From Edaphochlamys debaryana (Eukaryota > Chlorophyta > Chlorophyceae > Chlamydomonadales), in contig JAEHOE010000017.1 of the NCBI GenBank assembly GCA_016858145.1, forward strand, positions 1,116,001 to 1,180,000: DNA of 64,000 nt. The letters run 5' to 3'. Position 1 is the stretch's first letter, and each line of letters begins with the position of its first letter. Positions 1 through 12,200 of this stretch are shown here, piece after piece. Below the pieces are notes generated by a model. The model was not told the DNA's origin. It made no database searches and worked only from the letters and a program-made list of their open reading frames with translations. A program made the translations under genes and the position numbers.

Positions 1-66
1 GCGTGTCCTCTGCGTGTGCTCTGCGTGTCCTCTACGTGTGCTCTGCGTGTCCTCTGCGTGTGCTAT
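1..66. repeat. 11-bp minisatellite at the window edge
   Basis: About six tandem copies of an 11-bp unit alternating between GCGTGTCCTCT and GCGTGTGCTCT, cut by the left edge of the window. It lies directly upstream of the first GST promoter-side repeat. No coding role is apparent. Confidence 0.8.
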
Positions 67-954
67 GCGCTGGACAGCATGCAGATATGCAATCCCCTCG
101 AACTGAAGCACTACAAGCATACGTAGTTAAAGCCACGTATGAGCCGCCAACAGCTAGGTGGCGCCGTTACGCAACGGGTCAGCTGTATAAACACACGAAG
201 ACGATTTGGATTGGCTGAGGGTGCTGTTGGTAGCTGTGTGTGGGGGGGGGTCGCCTGGGATGGGCGGTTGCGTTGGGTACCGTAGGCCCGCCCAGGTGTG
301 GCGGCAGGGCGTGTTGCCCGGGTTGTTGACATACAAGACGAGGCGCAACAGGGGGGTTGCATGGACGTTGGTTGTGGCGGGGCCGAGTTGTCGTGGCCGC
401 ACGCGCACACCCCTGTAACCAGCAGCACAAGCCTCCTCCTACGTTCATCCCCGACTCCCCGTCCCCGTCTGCAGTCAGTGACGTCTTTGCTATTCAAGCC
501 TCGGGACTCACCAGCACGTCTGTAACCCTCACGCCTTCTCTCTTACACGGCTCCGCAGCGGGTGGAGCACACAACAGGTCCGGCTTCCGGTCCGAAGAAC
601 TTCCGGTCTCCCAGGCTCCCCCTAGTGCCCCTAGTCGACCCTGTCCTGGGCCCTGGAACCTGGGCCACCCACACCTCTACCCCAAGCCTAAGCAGAAGTT
701 TGACTCACCTGCTCTCGAGAAGATTCATGCTTACGGGATAGTTACGGTTGACGCACGGTGCTCGTCAAGGCTCGTCAGGGCTCGTCCATGCTGTCCATGC
801 TGCGCCCAAAACCGCGAGGCGATTCCTAAGCAATCCCTGGAAGGGACTCTACTTAAATTGACCCCTGCGTCAGTGAACCCAAGTAATATCTAACTTGCTA
901 GCCAACGCTCCATACTTGCCCACAGCTCGCTCGCTCACAGCACGTCACAGCACG
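60..954 (+). promoter_or_regulatory. Upstream region of GST gene 1 (promoter-repeat copy 1)
   Basis: This 895-bp stretch before the first GST start codon has no convincing coding exon. Its first 130 bp (about 60-190) recur at about 3361-3490 and 6960-7090, sharing blocks such as GACAGCATGCA and GCCGCCAACAGCTAGG. Weaker similarity to the third copy continues to about 570 (compare 500-560 with 7745-7790). A TATA-like run TACTTAAATT lies about 100 bp before the ATG. The repeats are visible in the sequence; the promoter role is inferred from position. Confidence 0.55.
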
Positions 955-2989
955 ATGTCTGGCCTCCCCTCCCCGGCGAAGCTCAAGCTCTACTCTTACC
1001 CGGTCTCTCGAGGCCGTATCATAGAGTGGTTATTGAAGGAGCACGGCAAGGAGGCGGACGTCGAGGTGCGGCTTGAAGTCGGAGCGATAGATTGCATGCG
1101 CGCGCGCCGGAAGCTGCCCAAGCTCGCAGCTCTGGTCGTGTACATAGGCTAAACACCTTCTGATCCTCTGCTGCAGATTGTCAATGTGGACTTGCGCGAG
1201 AAGGAGCACAAGAGCGCCGAGTTCAGGGCCATCAACCCATTCGGGAAGCTGCCGGCGCTCGTTGACGGCGACATGAAGCTGGTGCGTGTGCCACAGGGCT
1301 GCGGGGCTGGAAGGGTGGGGGGGAAAGGCGGGGAAGGGGGAAGGCGGGAAGGCGGGAAGGAGGGGGAGGAGGGGGAGGAGGGGCCACCAGGTCTGACCGC
1401 ACCCCTGGTCCCGAGGCCCCGGTGGGGGGGATCGGCGAAGTGCTGTGCTGTAGTCGCCACAGCAGCGGTACAACCTGCCATTACCTACTGGCACAGCACC
1501 CTCCGAAACCTGATCCACCAAGCAGCTCCACTCCGCCGCCTCAGCCTTCCTCATTTCTCTCCAGTATCCACGCAGCGCCAGCAGCCTTTCAGCTCTTTCC
1601 CCAACGTACGTCTTCCTGTGCACCCCGCGGCCCGCGCCTCGCCACAACCCCTGCCCCTCCTCCCTCCAAATCCCCTCTTGCCACCTTACAAAGCCCTTGC
1701 CCCCAAGGCCCTCCCTATCCCCCGAATCGCTTTCCGTGCGCTCGGCCCAGCGCCGCCAGCCCCCATTACACACAAGCCCCATGCCTCCTCCTCCCTCAGA
1801 ACATCCCCCCTCCAAAACCCGCTCCCCAAACCCTCGCCCCTCCACACGTCCACAGTTCGAGTCGGGTGCCATCCTGATTCACCTGGCGCACAAATGGGGC
1901 GAGTTCAAGACCCCCGAGGACCGCTCTGTGGCGGAGCAGTGGGCCCTCTTCGCCAACTCCACCCTCGCTGACTCGGTCTTCGTGGAGCAGGTGGGGGTGG
2001 CCCGGGCGTGGGGGCGTGTGTGCTAGGTCTGGATCCAGATGTATGGTCACTAAGGCCAAGATCCAGATCTAGGGCCAGTGCTGACTCGCCGTACGTGTTG
2101 GTGGACCAGGTGGGGGACCAGGAGGGTGTTCGGGGCTCAGGCACACTTGACCCTGTGCATGCGGTGTCACCGTGTGCGGTGGTTGGGAAAACACATTGAG
2201 CGAGAGCAAACATTTGCGGGCATGGGCAGTGTGGAGATGGCTGGACACCCGTACTCACCAGTTCTGCCTGAGGAGGGCTCCATTCCTCTTCGCGCTTTCA
2301 TCGACCTTTCATGCCTCCCATTCCTGCCCCCAGAGGCGTGATCAGTCCATGCCGGATGTGTTCAGCGCCCTTGACGAGATCCTGGCCAAGCAGCCGTACA
2401 TCGCTGGATCCAGCTTCACAGTGTCTGACGTGGCGGTCGGGTCGTGCCTGCTGTACATCCGGGTGTACCTGCCGCAGGTGGGAAGGGGCAGGGGAAGGGG
2501 GAGGAAGGAGGAGAACGGGGAAGTGGAAAGGTAACCAGGGCAGGCAAGTAGGGCCAGACGAATTGCTGAGTGCTGAGAGTCTCCAGAGGGAGGGAGGGAG
2601 GAGGCGCAGGCGTCATTGCTTTACTGGCTCTGAGGACCCACTTGCAGTCACTGTGCTGACTACTCAATCCCCCCCCACCCCCCAACCCCCCAACCCCCAG
2701 CTGGACCTCAAGCCCTACCCCCACGTCGTAGCCTACATGCAGCGGTGGGGGGGAAAGGGAAACCGGGGGGTCTTGGAAGGGGGAGGGTCGGGGAAGTGTC
2801 ACGCCTTGTAGCGCCTACGCATGGTGTGCAGGACGGGGCTGCAGTGAGGCGGAGTAGCTCACCCTTGCGTGCCCCCATAAACTCAGTTTAACCACGCCTG
2901 CCCACATCCCCCATGCCACACGGTGCCCCAGTATGGCGGAGCGCCCCGCCTGCGCCGCCACGGTCGCCGCCAAGCCACCGCAGCCCTGA
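955..2989 (+). CDS. Glutathione S-transferase, tandem copy 1
   Basis: Six exons: 955-1065, 1177-1281, 1856-1990, 2334-2477, 2701-2744, 2932-2989. All junctions are GT-AG, the frame closes exactly, and the product is 198 aa, a normal cytosolic GST length. The N-terminal thioredoxin-like half shows KLYSYPVSRGR (candidate catalytic Ser about residue 18), NPFGKLP with its cis-Pro near residue 60, and the glutathione-binding ESGAI at about 74-78. The all-helical C-terminal half has the GST-C signature FTVSDVAVGS. It should conjugate glutathione to electrophiles in the cytosol. The ATG was chosen because it opens directly onto the first beta strand. The next gene is a tandem duplicate with identical intron positions and phases. 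The sub-class is not settled; the sequence resembles the phi/EF1B-gamma-like group. No TGTAA signal was found within 370 bp after the stop. Confidence 0.9.
2080..2116 (+). repeat. Degenerate copy of the GST exon 3 3' end inside the next intron
   Basis: Intron 3 of GST copy 1 carries a stretch (CTGACTCG then GTGGACCAGGTGGGGG) that resembles the end of exon 3 plus its donor site at 1965-2000. GST copy 2 has a similar remnant at about 4728-4755. It could act as a decoy or alternative 5' splice site. Spliced products retaining it were not evaluated. Confidence 0.55.
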
Positions 2990-3827
2990 ACAGAGGGAGC
3001 GGCCGCCATCATCTCCCCCTAGGGCGGAACGGGGTTACGGAGGAGCCCTGGGGGCCCTGCCTGAGTGGGGGGCGCGATACAAAGTGGAGCAACAGGGGGA
3101 CGAATGAGAGGGGCAAGGGAGCGCAATCACTGCAGATAGAAAGCCGCGGACTGTCCAGCGGGCACATCACAGCCCCGGCGTTCCGGCTCTGCTGTTACCG
3201 CGGGTCCAGGCGGTGTGGGCTGGACAGGGTGGAGCTGACGCGGCGGAGGATCCGGATCCGCAATGGCTGGCTGGTCGGTGCGTGGGTGCGTGGAGCTGAG
3301 GCTGTGGCGGCCGGGGGCATCGCCCGGGGGGGCCAGTGGGGAGTCGGTCGATTCCTTCCCACGTGCTGCGCGCTTGACAGCATGCATGGATCCCTTTGCA
3401 CTCAGCATCTAGAGCATACATACCCTTATTCCATAGCGACGTATGAGCCGCCAACGGCTAGGCGGGGAAGAGTGCCTTTGCTATGATGTTGACACGGCGG
3501 AACGGGTGGCATGCTTTAGGCACGACGATATGCTCCGGTTGTTGTTGGTAGGCCGGAACCGGTACCATAGTTGGAAACGTTGTTAGTAGCTGTGGGGCGC
3601 CCCGTATGCGCCCCACGGAGCCTAACATGTGGCGCGTGAGAAGTCGAGGCCTGGTGAGGTGAACGTCGAACGTTGACGGTTGACCCAACGTCGAGTCGAT
3701 GCTGCCCATACTTGCCACATGGCCACACTATCACACGATGTATGCCCTGCTCTCCGCGAAGACGTTCCAGGCGAATGTTGGTCGGCGTACTGCCCCGGCG
3801 CGTCGTTGCCGAGCTCGCTGCGTGAGC
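2990..3827 (+). promoter_or_regulatory. Intergenic: GST1 3' flank and promoter-repeat copy 2
   Basis: Non-coding as far as can be seen. The left part should hold the GST1 3' UTR. The second copy of the GST promoter-side repeat spans about 3361-3490. Similarity to the other copies continues through about 3535-3610 (TTGTTGTTGGTAGGCCGG and GTTGTTAGTAGCTGTG). A near-palindrome of two GGATCC sites sits at about 3245-3262. The region up to the ATG at 3828 is taken as the GST2 upstream region. Confidence 0.5.
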
Positions 3828-6626
3828 ATGTCGGCGAAGGTCAAGCTCTATTCGAACCCGGGCACTCGAGGTCGGCTCGTGGAGTGGTATATTGTAGAGC
3901 TCGGCAAGGAGGCGGACGTCGAGGTGCGATAGAGCAGTTTGCATGCGCAACCGCCAGAAGCCGCGCGCTGCAGCTGCTGCAGCTCGCAGCCCTGAAATGG
4001 CACCCGCTGATACTAATTCGCTGAGCAGATCGTCAACCTGGACACGCGCGAGAAGGAGCAGAAGAGCGCCGAGTTCCGGGCCATCAACCCATTCGGGAAG
4101 CTGCCGACGCTCGTAGACGGCGACATGAAGCTGGTGCGTGTGCCTCACGGCTGTGGGGCTGGGAAGGGAGGAAGGTGGAGGGGGAAGGCGGGGAAGGGGG
4201 AGGAGGGGCGTTCAGCGAAGGGGATGTCCAGTGTTGCCTCCAGCGCATTAGTCTCCACGAGGGCTGACCGCACCCCAGGTCCCCTGGTCGCCACAGCAGC
4301 GTTACAACCTGCCATTACCTGCAGGTGCAGCACCCTCCGATGATCCGCCCCTTCAGCCTCTCTCCGCACACCCTACGCAGCGCCACCAGCCCCTTTCCCC
4401 TTTCCCCTCCACCCCCCTCCTCCCCGCCAACCCCCCGCCACCCCAGCCCCCGTGCCTGTCTCTCCTCCCCTCGCCCCTCCACACGTCCACAGTTTGAGTC
4501 GGGTGCCATCCTGATTCACCTGGCCCACAAGTGGGGCGAGTTCAAGACCCCCGAGGACCGCTCTGTGGCGGAGCAGTGGGCCCTCTTCGGCACCTCCACC
4601 CTCTTTGAGGCAGTGTTCGTGGACCAGGTAGGGGCGGCCCGGGTGGGCGGGCGCGTGTTCTGGATCCAGATCCGGGCTTGTAGTAATAGATCTAGGACCA
4701 TTCACGATCTGGGTCTAGGGCTAGTGCAAGCTCGCCGTGTTCGTGGACCAGGCAAATGGGGGCGTGGATCAGGAGGATGGCGACATGGCGAGCGAGTGTG
4801 CGTGCGCTTGGGTACGACCCTCAGTCATGTGATGCCGGTAGCAGAGTGCAAGACTGCAAGTGCGCGCGTGTGCCTTCCACGTGAAGCGGCGGAGTACCCA
4901 ATTTCGGCAAACGCGGGTTGATATGTGCGACTGTACATGGATTGGATCCCGGATCCCGATGCAGTCCTCGGTGTTTACAATGAAGGACCCCCCTGGGGTC
5001 ACAGCGCTGAACGCTGGGGCCAAGCGACCCACCTCACGGGCTTGCCCCCTGCAAGCCAGAACGCAAGTCCCTGTCATAGCTTGCACTGAACACACTCAGG
5101 TCCCACCTAAGTCCTTGGCACGCAATGACCATGCTCAGCTTGGATCGATGGCCCCTCCTCGGCCGCGCCTCCTACCTGTAGCCGTTCACCGTTCATCATG
5201 TGCTCACACTGTTGGCCGTACACCTCTCGATCCTGGCTCTCCCGGCCCCACATTCACTCCCACTCTGCGGCTCCCTCCCGTTTGTTATGCGCCGCAGAGG
5301 GCTATGTCCCCTCTCCTCAAGGTGCACATCCCATCAAACGCCACGTGTAGCTCACCCGGTCCCCGCCCCTGCCCTGCGGCTCCCTCCCGTTTGTTATGCG
5401 CCGCCGGGCGAACCCCCCCCCCTGCGGCTCCCTCCCGTTTGTTATGCGCCGCAGAGTGTGCCCCGCCTCCATCAAGGGGCGTCCGGGCCTGCATACTGCA
5501 CTGATCCGTCCGCCCTGGCCGCTAGGAAAGGGTGGTCGTTTGGTACCTCGTCCCAGCCCCTGTGCGTGAGCCCAACCTCCGCAAAACACTGCAAACGGCC
5601 CTCAAACTCGCCTCGTGCTACTGCTAAAACCTGTGCCATCATCAAGGAGTGGTCCTGAGCGTCCCTGTGCGCATACTTGTACCTTCTGGCCCGGTCCATC
5701 GCGCATATCGCGGCCAGACACACCACGTCCCACACTCGCGCATGAACCCCGGTGCCCTCTGGGGGCACAGCAAGCCACACCTCGTGTCGTTTCACCGCCC
5801 TGCCAATACCATGACTGAGGCGCATACGAACAGCCACAGCATGCAGAGCGAGGCTGAGATCCAGATCTGAGTCCAGGGCCGGCGTGCGGTGGGTCCCCTC
5901 CTCTGTTCCCCTTGCAACCCATCAGCTGTTCCCGGTTGACCCGCCGGTTCTGCCACCCCTCGCTCCCTGCACTCAGTGGCGTGATCAGGCCATGCCGGAT
6001 CTCTTCACCGCCCTTGACGGGATCCTGGCCAAGCAGCCGTACATCGCTGGATCCAGCTTCACGGTGTCTGACGTGGCGGTGGGGTCGTACCTGCTGTACA
6101 TCCCGAAGTACCAGCCGCAGGTGACAAGGCTTGGGGTCAGGGGAGCAGGGAGGAGGGAGGAAAAGGTAGCCAGGGGATGCATGTAGGGCAAGACGAAGCG
6201 GTGAGAGGGAGGGAGGGAGGGGGCGCAGGCGTCATTGCTGAGCGCATGCCAGCGCCTCCACGCACCTGAACCCCTGGCCTTCTCACCTTAACTGGCTCTG
6301 AGGACCCACTCGCAGTCCTGTGCTGACTCCTCACCCCCTCCACCCCCCCGCCCTCACACACAGCTGGACCTCAAGCCCTACCCCCACGTCGTAGCCTACA
6401 TGCAGCGGTGGGGGGGGGGGGGAGAAGGGGGCAACGGGGGAGAGGGGGGACGTGTCACGACCTTGGCGCGCCTGCGCTTGGCGTGCAGCTGCTTCCAGGT
6501 GTGGTTATTCGCTCCTTTCGTGCCACCGCCTGACGCCTCCCCGCCGGCCCCCCTACCTCCCATCCAAGCCTGGCGGAGCGCCCCGCCTGCGCCGCCACGG
6601 TCGCCGCCAAGCCGCAGGAGCCCTAG
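3828..6626 (+). CDS. Glutathione S-transferase, tandem copy 2
   Basis: Six exons: 3828-3923, 4029-4133, 4493-4627, 5977-6120, 6364-6407, 6569-6626, giving 193 aa. Intron number, positions and phases are identical to copy 1, so the two arose by tandem duplication. Exons 2-6 are almost unchanged (ESGAIL, FKTPEDRSVAEQWALF, FTVSDVAVGS). Differences concentrate at the N-terminus: the candidate catalytic Ser of copy 1 is Thr here (PGTRGR), and the adjacent Tyr is Asn. Altered activity is possible. Intron 3 has grown to 1349 bp against 343 bp in copy 1 and carries an 86-bp dispersed repeat and three hairpin elements. A TGTAA at 6994-6998, inside the following promoter-repeat copy, is the only polyadenylation candidate seen. 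Detoxification by glutathione conjugation is expected. Confidence 0.9.
4965..5050 (+). repeat. 86-bp dispersed repeat in GST2 intron 3
   Basis: This segment matches the reverse complement of 35693-35776 over its whole length. The only difference is a 2-nt shorter C run in the other copy. Both copies lie inside introns of unrelated plus-strand genes and are in opposite orientation. Short length and near identity suggest a recent non-autonomous mobile element or a gene-conversion tract. No terminal inverted repeats or target-site duplications were recognised. Confidence 0.85.
5263..5457. repeat. Three hairpin elements in GST2 intron 3
   Basis: Three near-identical copies of a roughly 33-bp element at about 5263-5300, 5373-5405 and 5422-5457. 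The core reads CTCCCTCCCGTTTGTTATGC and is flanked in copy 1 by 9-bp inverted ends CTCTGCGGC and GCCGCAGAG. Each copy can therefore fold into a stem-loop. Copies 2 and 3 keep shorter arms. They account for part of the extra length of this intron and are absent from the GST1 intron. Confidence 0.8.
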
Positions 6627-7906
6627 TCGGCGGCCGCCGTCCTAGCTGGACGAAGGGCGCGTGAGGAGGGCATGAAAAGTGGAATTCGCAAGAGGGGGCG
6701 GAAGCATGGGAGGGAACCCAAGCTCAACCGCAGAAGGCAGGGCGCGTCTCGGGCGCGCGGCTGTGTGTTGTGGAAGTGTCCAGCAGGTGTTGTGGACTGG
6801 CTTGGCTGCTCCGGAGGCTCACAGCCGCGCTGGCTTGCTGCTGGTCTGTGCATGGAGCTGAGGCTGTGGTGCCGCCGGGAAATTTCTGCATGCATGCATG
6901 CATGCAATGATTGCAGGCCTGGGGGGCCACAGGGAGGTTTCTGCACGCAGTCAGTCCGTCAGCACGTGCTACGCGGTTGACAGCATGCAAGCATGTAATT
7001 CCCTCAAAGCATACGGTACTTTGATAAAGCTATGGCCACACGCACATGATCCGCCAACAGCTAGGCGGGGAAGAGTGCCTTCAGCATGATGTCAGCAGGG
7101 CGCAGCATCGGGGCCATGCAAGAGCACACGACGGTGTGCCTCAATTTGCTGTTGGTAGGCCGGGTGGTTGGAAACCTTGAGCCGTTGATGCAGCGTTCAT
7201 GCAGGGTGGATGCGGGCGCTGCGGCTGAAGTGCAGGAGTGCGTCGGCAAGGGCGGGGAGGGTACCTAGGGCCCGGCCGGCGTGATGATGGCAGGACGTGT
7301 GGCCCCGATTTGAGGACGAAGGCAACGAGGCGCAGGGGCAGAGGTGTTGCATTGACGCGGTGAACGGGTGAAGAGCCCAACCAGCCTGGCGGGGTCTCGA
7401 CGAGTCTGTCGCGGCCGTACGCCCATGCCAGCACAAGCTTCTTCCCGTCCCGTCGGTCCCATTTGAGTACCAGCCTGCTATTCCCCTACGGCGGACAGCG
7501 CAATACCCTAGACCTGCCTCAAGTGGGCGCTGCGGCTGGGTCCGACCGGCGTGGTGGTAGTGGGAGCTGTGGCCCGAGTGCAGGTGGAAGACGAAGAGGC
7601 GCTGAGGCGTTACATGGACGCGGTGATAGCGTGGTACCGGTCATGGCCACGCCTTGGTGGGGTCTCACCGAGTCTGTCTTGGCCGCACGCCCATGCCAGC
7701 ACAAGCCTCCTCACGTCCCCGTCCCAGTCGAGTAGCCCCCCCGAGACTTTAAAACAAGCCTGTAAGCCTCATGCCCTCTCTGTTGCACGTCTACACGAAA
7801 GCGTTCCGACCAAAGGGCCACCGAGGTCCCAACGGCGGTCTCGCGGAAGATCAAATAGGGGCGGACACCCGGCACGGCGGCGACGATAGGCCTGCCCGCC
7901 TCGCAA
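6627..7906. other. Intergenic stretch between GST2 and WDR6 3' ends
   Basis: The GST2 and WDR6 3' ends converge here. The stretch holds the GST2 3' flank, a run of alternating GCAT at 6886-6906, the orphan promoter-repeat copy 3, and a minus-strand TGTAA (TTACA at 7610-7614) about 295 bp past the WDR6 stop, a plausible WDR6 polyadenylation signal. No coding exon is supported. Confidence 0.6.
6960..7800 (+). repeat. Third GST promoter-side repeat without a GST gene
   Basis: The segment starting at about 6960 repeats the upstream regions of both GST genes. The common blocks are GACAGCATGCA, the CCGCCAACAGCTAGGCGGGG block, TGTTGGTAGGCCGG and a more diverged tail up to about 7790. No GST exon follows; instead the WDR6 stop codon on the other strand appears at 7907. 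Within this copy, about 7300-7450 and 7560-7735 are themselves a degenerate tandem pair sharing CGTACGCCCATGCCAGCACAAGC-like blocks. The third unit looks truncated after its promoter part. Confidence 0.7.
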
Positions 7907-9202
7907 CTACCCCCACGACGCCTCAGCCAGCTGCACCCCCCGCCCCGCCACCGCCGCCACCAGCCTCCCCGCCCCCAGCCCGGCACCCCCCATCACCCCA
8001 GGCCCCGGCAGCGCTAGCGCCGCCAGGCAGGCAGGTTCCGGCAGTTCCAGCTCCGTGGCAGCCAGTGGATCCAGAACCAACGGCCTGGATCCGCCAACCG
8101 CCTCCAGCCCCACCCAGCCGCATCCGCCGCCAGATCCGGATTCGCCGCCGCCAGCGGAGCCGGGCCCAGCAGAGCCGGCGCCGCCGGCTGTGCCGTACGC
8201 CCAGGCCACCTCCTCAACATGCAGGCCCCGGCCGCTGCGGTGTGGGCCTGGGCCTGGGCCCGCGGCCGGCCGAGCGAGGCTGAGCGCCACCTCCTTGCAC
8301 CCCGTGGCGGCGGCAGCTGCTGCTGCGGCGGGCTCCTGGCGGTGGATGAGAAGTGCTGGCGGCGGCGGCGGCGGTGACGCCGGTGGCGGGCTGTCAGGCT
8401 GCTGGAGGCCCCCACTGCCGGTGGCGGTGGCGGCGGCGGCGGCGGCGCGCAGCCTCCAGAGCCTCAGCACCTGGTCCAGACCCACACTGCTGACGAACAC
8501 ATCAGCGCCGCCACCGCCGCCGCCGCCGTCCAGACCGTCAGTGCCGCCGCCGCCGCCAGCCGCCGCCGCCGCCGCCGCTGACGTCACCTCCACGCCGCGC
8601 AGCGCGGAGGCGTGTGCCAGCGGCCGCCGCGACGCACCCGCCAGCTCCGCCGCCGCCTCGCCAGCGCTGACGTCACCACCGGCGGAAGCGGCTGCGCCGC
8701 CGCCGTCGCCGTCAGGGCCGCGGCGGCGAACCGACAGGTGCAGCACGGACAGGGCCTGGTCGTCGCCGCCGCTGACCACCGCCAAACCGCCGCCGCCGCC
8801 GTCGCCGCTGCCGTCACCGCGGCACCGTGGCGGCGGCGGCGGCCAGGCCGCCAGGCAGAGGGCGTTGACGCCAGACTGGTGCACGCCCCGCACCACCAGT
8901 ACGGGCCGGAGTGGCGGCGGCGCCGCCGCCGGGCCCAGGGGCGCAGGCCCATGCAGGCCCAGGGGCACCCACCACAGGCCCACGTCGCCAGCGGTGTCGC
9001 CGGTCGCCAGCCAGTAGCCGCCGTCGGCACCGCTCCTGGCAGCGCAAGCGTCAACGCCGCCGCCGCGAGCTGACGCCGCCGCCGCCGCCGCCGCCGGAGC
9101 GTGCAAGTGCGCTATGGAGAGGACCGGGTGTTGGTGCCACTCGAGCGCCGCCGCCGTCCGCCACTCGTGGCCCCGACCGCCGCCGTTACCGCCGCCGTCG
9201 CT

Positions 9203-9234
<32 letters not shown>

Positions 9235-12200
9235 TGGGCCCCCAGGTGATGAGGCTCGCCGTCGCGTCGGAGGCCGCCGCCGCCAGCAGGGCTGAGCCGC
9301 GGTGGACGCCCAGCAGGGCCAGAGCCAGGAACCGCCTGAGAGGGCAAGGGAGGGAAAGATACGACAAGACGCTGGGGATAACTGGTTAGGGGAGGTGGAC
9401 CCATGGCATGTGAAGGCACTGCTGACCGCCTGAACGCTGCCGACAGCCTTCGCACAAGGAACCCATTGTCTCACGAAGAGCCCCCAGGCGAGAGGCGACT
9501 CTCACCGCTCGCCGGTGACCGCCGTCGCTGCTGCGTCCTTGCCCGCCCGCGGCCGCAGCCCCGCACGGGGGGGGTGCCGGGTGGAGACCCAGCGTGCCTC
9601 CACCGCCGGCGCTCCGGGGCCGGAAGCCTGGGGTCCCTGGCCTGATTCACCGTCGTTGCAGGCCGCTAGTGGTTGTTGCCGTACGACAGGTGACTCATGC
9701 CGTACCGGCGCCTGTCGTACGGTGACCAGCCAGGCCATGAGCACCTCCTTAGCGCCGGCGGAGAAGACCAGGTAGGCCGCGGCGACGCCAGCAGTGGATC
9801 CAGATTCGGATCCGGCTGCGACAGAACATGATCCCGGACTTGGTCCTAGATCCAAGCCGAGGTCGTGGGCTTGGCGGGCGCCCGCCAGCGGCGCCGCCAC
9901 CAGGCACCGCACGGCCGTGCCGGCCGCGTGCTCCCCCACGGGCGCGCCGTCGGCGAACAGCAGGCCATACTGCTGCCGTACTGCACGGGCAGGGGCCGTA
10001 CGGGAGCACGTGTCGGCGGCGACGGGCATGGCGGTGAGGCGGCGGATGCTTCCGTCCTCTGCCCCCGTCAGGATCACCAGCTGCAGCGGGGGCTGTGGTG
10101 CTGCGGCCGCCGCCGCCGATGGTTGAGGTGGCGGCGGCGGCGGTGACGGAGGCAGGACCAGCACGCACAGCACCTCTCGGCCGTGGTGACCCGCCAGGAG
10201 AGAGCGCGGCAGAGTCAGCAGCGCCGATGACGCGTCCCTCGCTCCGGGCTCTGCCCCCGCCTCGCCCGTCGCCACCTGCCGTGCTCCCGCCCCGCGCGTT
10301 GGCTGGGCTTGGGGCATAGACAGAGGCAAAGGAGGCGGCGGCGCCTCCGCCAGCCGCCGCACGACGTGCACCGAGGCAGCGGCGCCGCCGTCGCCGACGT
10401 AGGCGAAGATGACACCGCCGCCGCCGCCGCCAGCACTGCCTCCGCCGCCGCCGCCGCCGCCGCAGAGCGCGACGGCGTGCGGCCGCCGCCAGCCGCCACT
10501 GGAGGGCACGCGCAGGAGCTCCGACGGATCGGGTGACAGGGACACCGCCAGAAACTCAGACCCATGGAAACCCGCCACGACAGTACCGCTGCCCCCGCCT
10601 CCGCCGCCAGTGCTGTTCCCGCTGGCGGAGCGGTTGGCAGGGCTGGGTGCTGCGCTGGCGTCAACCGCCATCTCGATGGAGCTGACGCCGGTACGGCCAA
10701 CCGTCCCCGTACACTCGAGCCGTACCGGGCAGTGGACCAAGCCAGCGGAAAGCGCTGCCTCATCATCTTCCGCTGGGGTATCGACGGAAGCCGCAGCGGC
10801 GGTGGCGGAGGCGGCGCAGCAGCGGTACCGAGCCAGGATGCCGTCACGGCCCGCCGCCACGAATCTGCCACCGGCGTCGGCTGACGGCGCCGCCGCCGCC
10901 ACCCAGCTCGCCGCCGCCGAGCCCAGCGCTGCCCTGAACACCGCAACACACACCAGCTCCGGCGCTGCCGCCGCCGCCGCCGCCAACTCACCACCGCCGC
11001 CGCCCGGCGCGCCGTCACCGGTGAGCGCGTCCCACGCCGCCGGCGGCGCCCAGAACGCCATGAGGTTGCCGTACTGATCTCCCGCGAGCAGCACACGGTA
11101 CGGATCGCCGCACACGTCAGCCACCAGGAGGCGGCCCTTGAGCGGGGACCGCGCCGTTGCTGCCAGAGTCGCCGCCGCCGGCTCCTCACTGGCTTCCCTC
11201 GCCTCCGCTGATGATGGTGACGGTGGCGGCGGCGGCGGCAGGCGCCACAGCCGTACGGCAGGTGCGTCGCCGCCAACGGTCAGCAGTACCCGGCGGCCCA
11301 GCGCACGTGTCCACCAGGCCCCGATGACAGACCCGGCGGCGGTGGCCCGCCAGCGCGCCGCCACCGTCACCACCGGATCCAGATCCGTCCGAGATCCTCC
11401 GGATCCACTGCCGCCGGATGTCGTGCAGGGCGGCGGATTCGCCACCTGGATCACCGCGACGGTCCCGCTGTTATGCCCGACCGCCAGCAGCGTCGGCGGC
11501 GGCGCCAGGCTGCCGCTGACACCACAGCCGCCGCCGCCGCCACCGCTGCCGCCGCCACTGAGCCCAGGTGGGATCGATGCGTCTGGCGGCAGCGGGCAGA
11601 CGGTGAGGCACGTGCACGACCCCTGGCCGGCATCGTCGTACAGCCGCCGCCAGCCACCGCCGCCGCCGCCGCCGCCGCCAGGGCCTGGCGGCGCCGCCCC
11701 CTCCGCGGCTGACTCGGCGCCATCTGGCCCGGCGCGCAGCACGTCGACGCGATATACGGCACCGCCGTACGTCCCTGCGTACAGCCACAGCGCGCCGCTG
11801 CCTCCGCTGGCATCAGCAGCGCTGCCGGAGCCGCCGCCGGAGCCGCCGTCCCCTGACCCTGCGCCAGCGGCGGAGGCGGCTGCCTGCAGCGCCAGGCAGC
11901 GGATGCCCTCCGCCGCTGGCGGCGGCGCCCCGCCGTGCTTCCCGTGGCTCGGAGGCCTGAGTCCGGGGGGGGGGGGGACGCACCACAAGCTCTGAGACCC
12001 AGGACCCAGGAAGGAACGCACAGCAGCCTTGGACGTAGGAGACTCAGGGCCAAGCAGCTGGTCATCCCTACACGCTCGCCCCATGCTCCTCACGCCAGTT
12101 GCCTCACCCCTCGCCCCGGCACGGACCCAACCCACCTGAGCACACGCGACACCACCCGACTGCCCGATGCAGCGGGCGCCGCCGCCGCCCGCGGGGCCTT

